A stretch of DNA of 64,000 bases from Spinacia oleracea (GCF_020520425.1 NC_079488.1:4379747-4443746), one strand, 5' to 3'. Counted from the first letter of the stretch, positions 1-13,038 are shown. A program made the numbers and translations. Notes: a model not told the origin generated them from the letters alone.

Positions 1-415
1 TTTTATAAAATAAGTAACTCAAAAAAAAAGTATCACCTTTGAAAAAAGATTTTGTATCTCATAATACATAGTAGTAAAATAGTAACTCATATGCCGTTAA
101 ATAAGTAATCAAAATTTGTAAAATAAAACTCAAAATGATTAAAAGTAACCTTTAGAAAAAAAGAAGTAATATCCCTTAATATGAAATAGTAAAATAGTAA
201 CTCATCTCCCGTTAATAAGTAACCAATTTTTATAAAATAGGTAACTCAAAATGATTAAAATGTAATCTTTGAAAAAGGTTAATATCCCTTAATACGAAGT
301 AGTAAAATAGTAATTTATCCCCCATTATTAAGTAACCAACTTTTATAAAATATAACTCGAAAGATTAAAAAGTAACCGTTAAAAAAAAGTTAATATCCCT
401 TATTATATAGAGTAG
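1..415. repeat. AT-rich tandem repeat, about 114-120 bp unit, cut by window edge
   Basis: A unit containing AGTAAAATAGTAACTCAT followed by a GTTAAATAAGTAACCAA-type stretch and AATATCCCTTAAT recurs near positions 73, 187 and 301. That gives a period of about 114 bases and at least three diverged copies. The array probably continues to the left of the window. No coding potential is seen. It could be a small satellite or the inside of a transposon. Confidence 0.6.
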
Positions 416-1739
416 TTGGAGGGAAATCCTAATTTTCATTTTGGAGGGAAATTTCCCTCAAATTTTTTGGTGGAAAAAATGATGAAACTGATCCATGTGT
501 TTGAGAACACAGACTTCTCATTGGTCCGTTTTTTGTGTTGAGGTCCCCAACTCAACAAAAGTGGTCCCTTTTGTAACAGATTTTCTGATTTTCCCTTTAA
601 TTAAATAAAATATCTCAATTATCCTTATTTGTTTAATGTTTTCTCTCTCCTTACTTTATTCACAAATATCAATCTCTTACACCCAATCATTACTCTTACC
701 CCCAATCATTAAAAGATTCCAGTTTCTTAATTTCCACCCACAACTCCAAACAGGAACATCAAAAAGAAACGGAGGGAGTAACACTAAATATTATATTAAG
801 TAACTCCCAAATAACATAATAAGAAACTCAGGACAATATGTCAAAATGACCCTTTACCAAAAAAAAATATACTATGTAGACCGTAGTCCCCTGAGCATTG
901 TATGTTTACATAAAACGAAGGCGAAAAACAATCAGTAATGGACTTCGAACCCAAAATCAAGCAAGACACACTCAAATGTTTTAACCACTATTCCATGTTG
1001 CTTTGTATGTTATTTTCTCTCGCGGATAACAAACAGAAATATTGGGGGTTGTTTGAGTCGCGAATCCAATTCCATATGTGCGCGTCACACTGTCAAGTTG
1101 ATGGTGTGACTCGCCACACAGGAGACAGGCTGATAAAAAAACTGATAAAAACTACTCCCTCCGTCTCTTTTTGTTCTTTACGTTTTCCCTTTTGGGTAAA
1201 TACTTTAATATTATATCAAAATTTGTGTCCGCTATTAAAGTTGTCTGCTATTTATTAATGTACTGGAACCACATAAATAAGGTAGAAACTATCACCAAAC
1301 AAATTCACTAATATCTAAAATTTTATGACTTTATGAGTGCGAAGTATTCTCAATTCCATAATATTATTATCTTCAATATCTCAATAAATTATTTTAATAT
1401 CACAATTAAAATAATAAAATCGGTGAAGCGGGTTGAATGAACATTTGTCTGTTTCCACCTGGCCTGTTAGACGTACGGGAATATATAAGTAGTGATTCGA
1501 CGAGTGATGGACATCCATAGAGATAAAATTGTATTATTTGTGGTGATGTGGTGTGTGAGTTTTCTTTCGTTTTGCGTTTTAGCAAACATAGTTTATTTCT
1601 TTCATAAATACTCCACAAACAATAATCAATTATTTATTTATTATTTTGACCACATATATAATAAGTGGGTGGAACAAATAAAAATGGATGTTGGGTACAT
1701 TCTCTTCACCTTATTTGAAATAAATTTTTCGAATTAATC
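416..1739. other. Intergenic, two Stowaway-type half ends
   Basis: No gene is supported here; the short open frames are AT-rich and show no protein family. Two terminal sequences typical of Stowaway MITEs are present. One is a right-end type (AAACGGAGGGAGTA) near 768-782, and the other a left-end type (TACTCCCTCCGTCTC) near 1153-1167. They face away from each other and neither has a visible partner, so both look like remnants. Confidence 0.5.
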
Positions 1740-1849
1740 TGAACTTATCTAAACTTATCTAAACTTACTAGACTTGGGACTGATTAAATCAAATAAAATT
1801 TATGGATTTGTTCAGACTTGATTTCAAGAGAATATACTTGAGATTTGGC

Positions 1850-2560
1850 AGGTACTTAAAATGGGTACGGGTAACGTAATGAAGTATGAGATAGTATTTG
1901 AACTGAATATCGGATCTGAAATGGGTCAGGTTGAACATGTATAGCTGGGTTACATCGGATTCAAGTTTATCTCGGTTCAGGTTTTTATCGATAAGTTCAT
2001 AAAATGTGGATAAATCAGTAGCGGGATAAAATGGGTAGAGGGTTAAACGCCGAGTCAGCCGAATTCGATTCCAAATTATAAAATCACAATTTTTAATACG
2101 TTTATAAATTCTAATATATATTGAGGCCTTAATTAGGGGGGGGCAAAGGCAATAACCAACTTTTAAAAGTGTTAAGAATTTAAGATCACTAGCGGGATTA
2201 AACGGGTTATGGGTTACAAACGATTCGAATTAAACGGGTTACGGGTTGTAAACGGTTTGGATTAAGCGGGTTACACATTAAAACAACTCATATTGTAAAC
2301 GGGTTTTCTTCGGGTTCAGACGGTTTGGATTGAAACGATTTGGGTCGTTAATGACTTTCAGATCCATTCAGTTCGGGTTGAAACGGATAGGGTTGCTGCG
2401 AAACGGGTTTGTTATCCGGTTTCAGATCTCAATCGGGTTAATATATCCGGTCTCTTCGGGTCTTCGGTTTCAACTCGTGGGTTATTAACGGTTTGGGTTC
2501 TAAATGATCGGACCAACCTAGCGGGTTCAACAGTTCAGCTTGAGAATTGACATCTCTCAT
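1850..2560. repeat. GGGTT-rich degenerate repeat region
   Basis: Many imperfect copies of short units such as AAACGGGTTACGGGTT and CGGTTTGGATT are scattered between about 1850 and 2530. There is no open frame of note. The block lies just upstream of a Helitron-like 3' terminus, so it may be the interior of that element. No 5' terminus could be fixed. Confidence 0.5.
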
Positions 2561-2697
2561 AATACATGACGATAACTGATTTTTATACCTAACATGAAAC
2601 AATGGGTGGTGCATGAAAACGAATAAAAAATCTATGTATTTTTCTATGTTTCTTTTCTAAATTAATTGAACTTTGCACTTAAAGTTAAAATATATAA

Positions 2698-2725
2698 ACC
2701 GTGCATCGCACGGGTCCTATACTAG
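2698..2725 (+). mobile_element. Helitron-like 3' terminus
   Basis: The sequence CCGTGCATCGCACGG folds into a short GC-rich hairpin. About ten bases later comes CTAG followed by T. Helitron 3' ends are known to carry a short hairpin close to a terminal CTRR, inserted between A and T, and this fits. The 5' end (normally TC) cannot be recognised without family members. No Rep/helicase coding sequence is nearby, so any element would be non-autonomous. Confidence 0.5.
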
Positions 2726-2969
2726 TCAAACTAATATAGTGAAGGTTCCTCGAAACTTGAAAGTATAAACGTTAGGAATATAGTCTCCCACTTCCTTCAG
2801 TTTGTTGAAGGGGCTTATCTTTCATATACCCCCCAAGTATGTTCCTAATTGTAGATCAACCATGTTTTGGAAAACGCCTAGAACGTTCATAAGCTAATTC
2901 AACCAAAAGAACAACTTCCCTCACATTTAGACTAAGTAAAGACATTATCCATACAAATCCTATTTTACA

Positions 2970-3441
2970 ATTTACCAAACTAATGCCCATTTTAAACTTA
3001 TTTCTCATTTTGCGTCAGAATGACACTTATTTATCAAACTATCGTTCATGTAGGTTTGGGTAAAATTAATCCCTTTTTAAAAAAAAAAAAATTCAAACTA
3101 AAATCGCTATCCCAGATAGCGGTTTACTAGTATAACAACTATCTCATATAGGGGTTTTACTAGTATAACCGCAATTTCAGATAGCGAATTTAGGACAAAA
3201 ACAACTACATGTGTAGCAGTGTTTTATGACCAAAAATAGCTATCTCAGATAGCGGTTATACCAGTAAAGCCGCTATCTCATATACCGATATAACCGCCAT
3301 ATGAGATAGCGGTTTTAGTCTGTTAAAATAAAAATAAAAACGAACGTAGCTCCGATCCTACATGGACGGTAGTTTGGTAAATAAGTTTTATTCCGACGCA
3401 TAATGAAAAATAAGTTTTAAATGAGCATTAATTTGGTAAAT
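2970..3441. mobile_element. Foldback element with about 85-bp inverted arms and internal palindrome array
   Basis: The left arm (2970-3054) starts ATTTACCAAACTAATGC and ends CATGTAGG. The right arm (3357-3441) is its inverted copy with some ten mismatches, starting CCTACATGGACGG and ending TTTGGTAAAT. The roughly 300 bases between hold repeated copies of GCTATCTCAGATAGC-like palindromes alternating with ACTAGTATAAC. No coding capacity and no convincing target duplication are visible. It is probably a foldback or MULE-like MITE whose transcript would fold into a long hairpin. Confidence 0.7.
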
Positions 3442-3506
3442 CGTTCTGTTATTGATAGTTTATTATTTATTTTATTTATTTATTTGATTTATAATTCAAT
3501 TTTTTT

Positions 3507-3721
3507 CACTCAATTTTGGGTCCTCTGAACCCGACGGGGATGTATACCCAGTTGGGTGGTGGGGCGGGGATGGATTTTAGCTTACACCCGTTGGGGCGGG
3601 GATGGGGATGAATTTTGTACCCGCCATTGGTGATGGGGCGGGGATGAGAATGAAAATTTTAGGTGGGGGTGGGGATGAAGGGACCTACATCCGCATCCGC
3701 CTCGCCCCATTGACATCCCTA
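3507..3721 (-). mobile_element. Partial hAT-like MITE
   Basis: This is a GGGGATGG-rich block ending ATTGACATCCCT. On the minus strand it begins AGGGATGTCAATGGGGCG, a terminus seen in many plant hAT-like MITEs. The opposite end and the 8-bp target duplication were not found, so it is treated as a truncated copy. A related terminus lies at 36847 inside the PQQL gene. Confidence 0.45.
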
Positions 3722-4000
3722 TCCATATCCAACTTTGGACCGGTATAGAACCGGGCCTAAACGAACCATGTTGGGCCTTGACCCGCGGGCCACGGACCAC
3801 CCATTCAACCCATGTAGGAGGAATTTGGGTGCTCTTGAGTCTTGGCCTGTTATGTGCAAAATCCTAATCGATATAAACAAAAACAAACAACACAACAATC
3901 CTGGACTCCTGGAGTTTATACTGTCGTTGAATTTGGTAATCCGGATCTCTCTCAAATCTCATCACAAGTCCACTGAAAACCCAGATTCAGGAGAGAGAAA
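3722..4000 (+). promoter_or_regulatory. Presumed promoter and 5' UTR of EMC2
   Basis: The interval lies between a transposon remnant and the EMC2 start codon. No clear TATA box is seen, as is common for plant housekeeping genes. The last 60 bases are CT- then GA-rich (ending GGAGAGAGAAA before ATGG), typical of a plant 5' leader. The transcription start is not determined. Confidence 0.4.
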
Positions 4001-7000
4001 ATGGTGACCAAATTAGACGAGACAGAATTGAAGAGATTAGAGTCGCAAGTTGAGCACGGTGGAGGAGGTGCATGGGAGTACCTTTGTTTGGTTCGAAAGC
4101 TCAAAATTCGACGCTCTGATAAGGTTTTGAAGCATGGATTATTGATCTTGAATGATCCCAAGAAACGATCTAGTATTGGGGACGAAGGTATTTTCTAATT
4201 TAGTGGTTAGGTTTTTTTTAAAAAAATTTTGGTTTTAATTGGATTTTGGTATTGAGTAATTTATGGGTTTCTAGTTTTATTGTTTGCTCATCAATTTGGT
4301 CAATCACATTGTTAAGTGGATTTAATTTTGGTTATTTTTGATGGGTATGTTCCAATTTTGACTTATTGATTGATTGGGAGTGTTGTTTTAAGTGATCAAT
4401 TAGATGTATTGTTAATTTTTTTCGATTGATTTGTGTTGTTAAAGATGAGTGGCATAGTGGGTGAATGGAAGTAATTGTTTTTTTGAATTTGATTGCTTGC
4501 ACATTGATTCTTATGTTTGTATTCGTACTCGAACTCAGCTTACTTCGACTGATAAACGAATTTGATTTGGTTTCTTTGTAATGGCAACATTACAATTTTG
4601 ACCTAATGTTTGATTGGGACTAATTTTATTTATTTATTTATTAATGGTTAAATTCCAATTTACCTATTGTAGATTGGAATTGTTGATTTCTATTGCGCTA
4701 GATTAGTGGTATAACGGATTAGAAAAAGAATTATGCTGCAAATTCCATCAAAAGACTGGTCTTTGATGTAGTCAACGAGCTTCGTTTCACTTTAGGGAGT
4801 CTAGGACAAGGATTTAGTTGACATGCATAATCCTGGCAATTCCTAATAGCATGTTTGGTTAGCAATGACAAAGGGAAGGGAGGAGATGGACAAGGAGGGG
4901 AGAAGTAGGCTAATGTTTTCCTCCAAAACTTTGCATCTTCGAAAGGATTTGGTTCATTAAAGGGGGAAAAGTAGATCTTTCTATTTCCTTCTCCTTTTCT
5001 TGTCCCTTTATGAACATCCAAATAAATAATAAAGGATCATCACTCTCGTTCTCCTTTCTTTCCCTTCACGCCTTCTCATCCAAACACACGATGAATTTGG
5101 GGACCTTATTTTTAACACTAGTTGAAGTGGTTTCCAGCCTCTCCCACGTGAGAGGAGCAGAGTATGGAAATTACTTTGCAGAGTACTAATGTTAGTTCTC
5201 TTGAATTTGGGTTCAGTTTTGTGATTAGCTTGTTCCGCATAAAAATGACAGTTTCTTGTGTGCTACGCTGCTACTTCTGCGCTACTGTACTTCTTTGGTT
5301 TGTGTTTTAAGACAATTCTTATATTGAGTAATATCTTATGAAACATGACCAAATAAAAAGAGAGAACAACAAATTGGGCCATTTGGTAATGGGTTTCTCA
5401 TATGATACACTGTAGCAATTCAAGAATAGGAATTTCAATTTCATTGATTTGTTTGGGTTTTCTAGTTGGTATATCCACCTTCTAACCACTTGTTTGTTCC
5501 CCTTCTGTTCCTACTATATGAGAGCCTAGGTTGTGATCTTTAGCAATTTCTACTTATCACAAGCCCTCCCGCCTTAAGTCTATCATTGCTAATTAATATT
5601 GAACCTTTTCCCTCATTTATTATTAGTTTGACTTTTACTACTTTCCTTTTGAGAAATTGTTTCCTATGCGGCTCTAGTGGAATTAGCTATGCTAGTTTTC
5701 TTAACTGGTTTTGGGTAAATGCTACATATGTACCTCTTTAAAGCTTAGGCCAAATTACAGTGAGGTATATAATTTTACTGGTTAGTAGTTGTTTTGTGTA
5801 TCTTGTTGCGAATTTATAGTTTGTTCATTTAAACACACGGCTTTGGGGTCTCTTATTTTAACTACAATGTTGATTCTCTTTTGTAGAATGGACTTTATAC
5901 GAGCAAGTTGCCATTGCAGCCATGGACTGCAATTCTCTTGATACTGCCAGGGTATGTGACGTTGTTTCGTGCGTTACATGTTGATATTTGATTTTTTTTC
6001 TTTATTCATTACCGATTGTCTCAATCAACAAAAAGTAGTTTATTTCACTGACCAGATGGATAAAGCTACATTCTTTTGTCACTACTCACAAGAGTAGAAT
6101 TACTTTTCATTTGTTTGTTTATAGATCTATTGATTAATTTTTTGCAGGATTGCATTAATGTGCTGAGCAAGAAATTCCCAGAGAGCAAAAGGGTTGGTGA
6201 GTTGTCTCATTGACTTGATGTTTACTTGCTGATATTGTTTTTGAATACTTTAATTTCACCGAAATTGGGTGTCGCATACTGGCTTTTCTCTGTCTTTTGG
6301 GCTTTGGGGATTTGTTAATTTGTATTGGATCGCTGAAATGTTACAGTTACTTCATGACGTTTATATTAGTCTATAGAACAGGAAACTGGTTTAGATTCCT
6401 TCTTCTACATTTGCATAACTTCTCAATTTTGAACCTTGTTATCCTTTTCTCTTCTTTCTTTTAATATAACAAAAAAATATTCTTTAATGGTAATTTACTT
6501 AAGTTTGTGTTAATATATTGTATTAAGAAGCATGAGACAAGTTTGAGTAGGTTTGGACTTTGGAGTGAGATACGTCGCACTTGTATGAGATAAATTCTGT
6601 ATCAAGGAACTTAAAAAGGATGGTAATCTGCTATAGATTGTCAAGTTCCTTTCATCCAGCTTGAAAGTAATTTGGTTTTTTTTAACAAAATTGTGGTCCA
6701 GAATCCATATAGCGTGCAAGTGTCACTTAAGGTAGTTGTTACATCCCTTTTGTTATAACGTTATGAATTAGGTCAATGTTAAATAAAAATATGTGTAGTT
6801 TGATATGGAATTCCATACGAATGTTCTGGGTTATGCATCTCCACTTGCAATTGTGTTTTGTTCATTAATGTCAGTTACCACTCATTACTACTAAGAACGG
6901 TGGTAAGAAACAATGATGAAAAACCTGTGTTTGTCATATGTCCATTACCTTGGACTTCCATGACATTCACACCAACTCACACACGAAGTCAATTACTCCT

Positions 7001-10000
7001 CGATTAATTATCTCAAGTCGAACAAGCCGTCGGTGTATTTACAACATTACCCAGAACAAAAGCTTGTTTTGAGGAATAATACATGGTTTGAGCCATAAGG
7101 AACAAGACAGGGTCTATATTTATGCAGAAGGAAGCTTTTTATGCAACTATGACTAACCAAAGCCAAATTAGATGATTTGAAGGAAAATAGATGCCGTAAG
7201 GAACAAGGCATCCTCCATATCAATAAGCAGAATGGATACTTGCAATCCATTTTTCATGGTTTCGTAATGTTTTTGGTTTTGAACCCATTCTCAAAAGAAA
7301 CGATGTGTTTGATCTCACAGAGGAAATAAGGACATTTGAGCTAAGAATCCTCAAAGGAGTTACTTGAAATTCTGTTTTCTCTAGCGCATTGCACGTAGCT
7401 ACGAGAGAACCGAGTCTTGTATTTTGAACTTGATGTGTGCATCTGAGTCAACCCAGAGAACATTCTCATTTATGCTGTCCTGATGAGAAGCATCATATCT
7501 GATTGTTATTGTCAATCCATTGGCATTGCGTATATTTGGTTAATAGTTAGAGTTCTAATTCTAAAGAACTCATGATTTATTGAATGATCTAGCATAGTAT
7601 GTGCTGACTGCTGAGGTCAGAGTATTGTCTTGAGCAGTGACAAGAGCTCAAACAGACCTCGGAGGACCGAGCCCTTTTTGAAGGGATGTTGTCATGCAGG
7701 AATAGCTGAAAAATTATAGTGTTGTGACTTGAAACTTTTGCATTAACCTAAAGTAGTCTTAACATAAGCTTTTAAGAGGAAACAAAATTTGCTTGAAAGT
7801 AGAGTCTAAGGAAGCTAAGATTTCTGAAATATATGGCCATGAGTTAGAAAGGAAAAACTGACTGTTTCTGAAAGGTCCAAGATTATTAATCTGTCGACAA
7901 AAGGAAAGAGCTGATGCTGTAGGCAAAACCAAGGTGGCATACTTTTTGGTTTCCCATTCTCAGACAGAAAAAGAACTCAAATTTAGACTCATAAGATACA
8001 GAAGAAAAGAAGTCTGGCTAAGGACTAACAAGATAGGATACTGAGAAATGTAGTTCTAATATGAACCTAGTATTGTGTACTGGAGGCATCAGGATATAAA
8101 TAAGGATCTCTTTGGAAGGAGCTCTTTTTTTCATATTTCTTGTTAATAGTGTAGGACTGTAGACCAGAAGAAAGAAAGTATTCAAGAAAGTGTAGTAGGA
8201 TGTGTAGAGATCTCATGATTCAATTGACTAGTTTTAGGCCCTGCAACACACTTTAATCAAACTCACATAATGGTGTTATTGTGGTAATATAAAAGTTGTA
8301 GGGGCAATGAAGTAATCAAGTGATTGACCATTGATGAATGGGGAGGTTATTAATAGTAAAAAGTCAAAAATTAAGAATTTACGGAGGGTCATGAAAGATA
8401 TGTATTTTTAAAAAATGAAAATTTAAGGGGTGGACAAGTGGCACGCAAGTTTTCCTGTTTTAAATATTATTATTATTATTATTATAAATTTTTCTGTGAA
8501 TATGGAGGTGAATTCATTGTTTACAGTTTTGTTTGAAATATCAAACTCATTGGTAACAGATACTATTAACGAAGAGACGGATTGACATAGTGACCAATAA
8601 CTGTGCATCAAATGAAGGTGTAGTTGTTTTTGTTAGTCTGCTGGAGTTGTTGAAAGGAATCGTAATACTAACATAGATATGTATTTGCAGAGGATATTGT
8701 AATCTGGAAGCTCTTTTACACCATTAGTCAGCCAGTCTGTATACACTATGTGCTTCATAGTTGGCATCATTTGTAACAAACTGAAAGTATTCTATGTTTT
8801 TGGGAAGTGTCATAATCTATTCCTTGAATATAGTTTATGGGCTCTGAGTGAATTGTTCACTAAGGTTGTGTCTTTTTCCAAGTGCAACTAGTTAGAACCT
8901 TTGTTAACATAGCATAATCGAGAGTTAGATCTGATAATATGGCTATTGATGATCTTAATTTTGATGGTCTGTACTTGAAATATTCTGCAGGTAGGTTAGA
9001 GGCGATGTTGCTAGAAGCTAAGGGTTGTTGGGAAGAGGCAGAAAATGCTTACTCAAGTCTTCTAGAAGACAACCCACTTGATCAAGTAAGTTTTAATTTG
9101 TTTTGGTTGACTAACACCCTCCTGTTTCTTATCACTATTTCGTCTATTGGGCCTTTTCTTGTAAATTATTTTGTCTGGTACAGTAGATAGTTAAGCAGTC
9201 AATTTTTGAGGACTTTTTCTTTTTAACCAATCAAATCAATATATTTTCTTTGTAGGTGGTCCATAAAAGAAAAGTGGCGATGGCAAAGGCTGAAGGCGAT
9301 CTTCTTAAAGCCATTGAATGCCTTAGCAAGTATCTAAAAGTGTAAGGCTCTTGCATCAGAGAATTGTTTATGGCTTTTCTCTACTTTGTTACTCCTTCCA
9401 ATTGAAATGATAGGCCGTACTTACTTTTCTGTTCAAGCCTTTTGAACTTTGACTTACTTGGAGTGCTTTCTATAAGTATATTATACAAGTAGCAATCTTC
9501 TCTTTGGAAATAAAAAAAAATTCTTTTCCAAAATAAGAGTTATACACAAGATAATTAGATCCAGCGTATCAGTCTGTACACCCAAGACCCAACCAGGCAA
9601 ATCGGTATTTTTAACAACTCAAGTGGGGAAATTCTTAAAAGCAGATCCCTTAGTTTTATCACTGCTTGATATTTCCACCCGATGATGGATACTCAAAACA
9701 ATTTCTTTCACTATTTAACGAGTATATTCTCTGTTTCTTCATCAAACATGCTGAAGTTTCTCTTATTTCTTTCTGGACTGAAACTGCTGTTTATGCTTTA
9801 CTGTTCAGCATCTTCCCCTGCTTTTATTTCATTCTGTGTGATAAGCAAGCTATGATCTCTTCCTAATTATCATAATATCATCTAGCCCGGTGATCTGTGT
9901 CCATCCTCATAGTCGCTGACTCGCTGCCACTTATCATTACTACCCTCATTCAGAAAGTAGATGCTCATGTTTTTCACTCATCTCTAAACGGAACAAAAAA

Positions 10001-13000
10001 AACTGCTTGAAGAAATGTTGATTGTCTATTCACCAGTCTATCTCTAGAGCAGGCAATCTCCCCTGCACAGTTTACCAGATGCAGAAGGAGACCAAATCAT
10101 TTATTCCAACTAGGAGCTGCACCCTTCTATAGCAAAGGCAAAAGGAAAATACATAATCTTCACTGTTTACTGGTTGTATACTGCCAGAACTGCTAACACA
10201 TCTCTCATGTGCACCACTTTTTTCGGTACCCATGAGGCTGAGTTGGGAAAGAAGTTTTCAAAACTTCATGGCCTCTTAAATTCTCATGTATTAGACTCAT
10301 CCATTTTGCAGCAGCCTTTCTTTTAAATTATCAATAGGCTACAACAATTTATCTAGGAAAGTCAATTTCTTGTTCCCAGATCAAGAAACCCTAGAGTTCC
10401 TTTATTCTCAGGTTTTGGTACAATTCTCCAGCTTATCTGACTTTTCTTCTACATACCTTTAATGACGTCTTTGGGTAAAAGTGTAAAACTAACATTTGGA
10501 ATTAGTAACTTTGGCTAGAGGCCATTACAACTCTGTCTTTAACTAATTGTGTCCATCCTACATAAAAATAAAAACAAAGAGGCTCCCCAGTCCCCACTGC
10601 ATGTTTCTGTTACTTAAAGATAGCAATTTGTGACCACCATAACAATATATGGTCTATTTTCCCCTTCTCTTTGAAGTAAATACTGTGTTTCTACAACTGA
10701 ATATCACGTGAACTTATACATCTGTGTCTTCTTTTTGGTAGATTTATGGCAGATAATGATGCATGGAGGGAACTTGCAGAAATTTATGTTTCGCTGCAGA
10801 TGTAAGACAGCTTGACTTAAAACTCATTCTAATTTTGTGCCTCCAACTTTACACTGCTTGACAATGTCCTTTGGTGTGCATGCTTAACTTTTTTTCTTTA
10901 TATAATTAGGTATAAGCAAGCTGCTTTTTGCTACGAGGAGCTTATATTAGCTCAACCCACTGTTCCTGTGTATCACCTTGCCTATGCTGATGTAAGTACT
11001 ATTTCTCTTTTGGAATTTGTGTGGTTGTGTGTGTGTTTGTGGAGGTTTTGTATAGTCTTACTTAAGACTCTTTGAAAAGAAAGGGAATGAGTAGATGAGC
11101 CAAGATAAGCTTGTATATTTCGCAGTTCTGCAACCAAATTGTGACTTGTGAGTGTCCTAGTGGTGGATCCTTGATCTAATTTATTTATCTTTTAATTGGG
11201 TGCACTATAAAGTTTAATAAAAACAAGTCAAATAAAAAATAAATTGAAGCTAAAAATGTGGTTGTTTGGATTGTTAAGCAGGAGAAAAAGCCTATAAGGT
11301 TTAAATTTGTGATCCACATACAAGGTTTGGCTAGTATGTAGGACTTTTTACTAGTAAAACCAAATACGCTAATTAGAATGGCAGTTAGGAACTTAGGATA
11401 CTAGCATATATGGGGGTGCGAATATTTCCATGACCTATCACTTGGCTGGCATATTTATTTGGTCAAAATTCTGATTGGCCCGATTATCCTAATTTAGTCC
11501 GATTATCCTAATTTAGTCTCCTGTTATAGCCAAAACCCCTTTGCCTTTCTTGCTAGCTAGAGTTTGGGATTCTGTGACATATAGGAAAGGGAGGGATTAG
11601 CCTATCGCCCATATGAAGATAAAGGTAATAATTGATAGGAAGTACGGAGTAATTGCATATGTGATTGATCGATACAGAGTTATTAAATCACAAATTATCC
11701 TGTCACACTTTCATCCATTTTTCTTTTGTTAATTTATATATGCATGACCTAGAAGGCTAGACTGGCAAAACCCTAACATTAAGCGGGTTACATATGACAA
11801 TGATTGCACATCCTGCTGATTCTCAATGTAGTGACTAGAACCATGCATGATTGCATGGTTGTACTCTGTAGCAATTAGCATGCATATTGATGCTGGAATA
11901 TTATACGTCTAATAATGTTAATGCTGTTTTTCCACGGGGATGATGTGTCAATAAGTGTAATTGTTCTTTCATTCAACTGCTAAGTGCTGACTACCTTCAT
12001 TTCAGGGGGGGAGGGAAATGATTCTTAGATCTTGACTGCCACTTTTACTTCGTCACTCTTTTTGATGATGGAATCATCGAATGACCTTGTGCCTGATGTT
12101 GGCTTGTATTACTTTACCTATACTTTCTCCTAAAAAATGACATATTTTCTTTCTCTAATTGAAGTGTCCGATTTTTCCTTGGTTTAAATAGGTACTTTAC
12201 ACTCTCGGGGGACTGGAAAACATTCAGACAGCCAAGAAATACTATGCTGCCACTATAGATTTTACAGGAGGCAAGAACACTAGGGCACTCTATGGTGTTT
12301 GCCTGGTTAGTTTCGTTCCTTTCCACTCTATCCTTACCCTTTTCACTTGGTTATCTATTGCCTTTCATCTTCCATCACTACATCTACATGTAAGGCGTTG
12401 TTCTCTTCACCTCATTTGGTCTAAAGATGGTCGGAATGGGTCGGGCTTCGGGCTTCCAGCCCACACCAAGTCCACTTTGCATCGTGCCGGGCATGGATGT
12501 TCAAAACAAGGCCCAGGCCCACAAGCTGTTGGGCCGTCGTGCCTAAGCCTAATTTTACTAAATTTAGCGTACTTTGTCGTGTCGTGCCTTGTCGTTTTTT
12601 TTTTCAAAAAATGCGGCCTAGGCCCGGCCCACAACTTCGTGCTCGTGTCGGGCTGGGCCGGTCTTTTTTCGTGCTAGTGTCGGGCCGGTCTTTTTTCGTG
12701 CCCGTGTCGGGCCTCCAACCATCTTTAATTTGGTCTGATTTTTCATTTTTCTAGTTTTTGGTCTGGTAAGGTGTGGTCGCTCTGATCTAATAAGCAATAA
12801 GAATAAGGTGAAGAGAACAAAGGCTTAAGTTGTCATAAGTTACTAATGTTTGTCATTAACCTAATTACAGTGCACCGCCGCCATTGGGCAATTGGCTAAA
12901 GGCCGAAACAAGGATGATAAAGAGGGTGAGTTGCATACTCTTGCTGCCAAAGTCTTGGAGAAAGACTACAAATATAGGGCCCCCGACAAGCTTCCTCTGC

Positions 13001-13038
13001 TCACATCTACGTTGAAAACATTGAAACTTTCATCGTAG
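4001..13038 (+). CDS. EMC2: ER membrane protein complex subunit 2 (TPR protein)
   Basis: EMC2 is the cytosolic tetratricopeptide subunit of the ER membrane protein complex, which inserts tail-anchored and multipass proteins into the ER membrane. Exons by frame and GT-AG sites: 4001-4187, 5887-5951, 6148-6196, 8991-9085, 9256-9341, 10742-10801, 10910-10991, 12192-12305, 12871-13038. Together they give 906 nt and 301 aa, close to the family length of about 300. Recognisable stretches are LYEQVAIAAMDCNSLD (exon 2), GRLEAMLLEAKG (from residue 101), YKQAAFCYEELILAQP (about 182-197) and VLYTLGG (209-215). The helical repeats at roughly 100-131, 165-198 and 203-240 look like TPRs. No signal peptide or membrane segment is visible, as expected. 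The start has an A-rich context (AAAATGG). Intron 3 is 2.8 kb, and intron 8 holds a nested MITE pair that does not touch the splice sites. The model is intact; exon edges need transcript support. Confidence 0.93.
8464..8486. repeat. (ATT)n microsatellite
   Basis: About seven ATT units lie in intron 3 of EMC2. The array is short and of no apparent function. Confidence 0.8.
12394..12824. mobile_element. Tourist-like MITE in EMC2 intron 8, host of a nested element
   Basis: The left end GGCGTTGTTCTCTTCACCT and the inverted right end (minus strand GCCTTTGTTCTCTTCACCT) form a 19-bp terminal inverted repeat with two mismatches. TAA stands on the left, and TTAA follows on the right, consistent with the 3-bp TWA target site of PIF/Harbinger-type elements. 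The part next to the right end closely matches the inverted form of the short copy at 45047-45178, so the two belong to one family. Without the inserted piece (12422-12727) the element would be about 120 bp. Confidence 0.75.
12422..12727. mobile_element. hAT-like MITE nested inside the Tourist-like MITE
   Basis: It starts TAAAGATGGT and ends ACCATCTTTA, a perfect 10-bp terminal inverted repeat. It is flanked on both sides by the 8-bp direct repeat ATTTGGTC (12414-12421 and 12728-12735). An 8-bp duplication is the hallmark of hAT elements. The interior is rich in GGGCC and GTGTCGGGC words, unlike the AT-rich intron. It encodes nothing. Confidence 0.8.

Noticed and set aside
938-1258. 106-residue plus-strand frame
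   Set aside because: AT-rich, overlaps a Stowaway end and shows no recognisable protein features.
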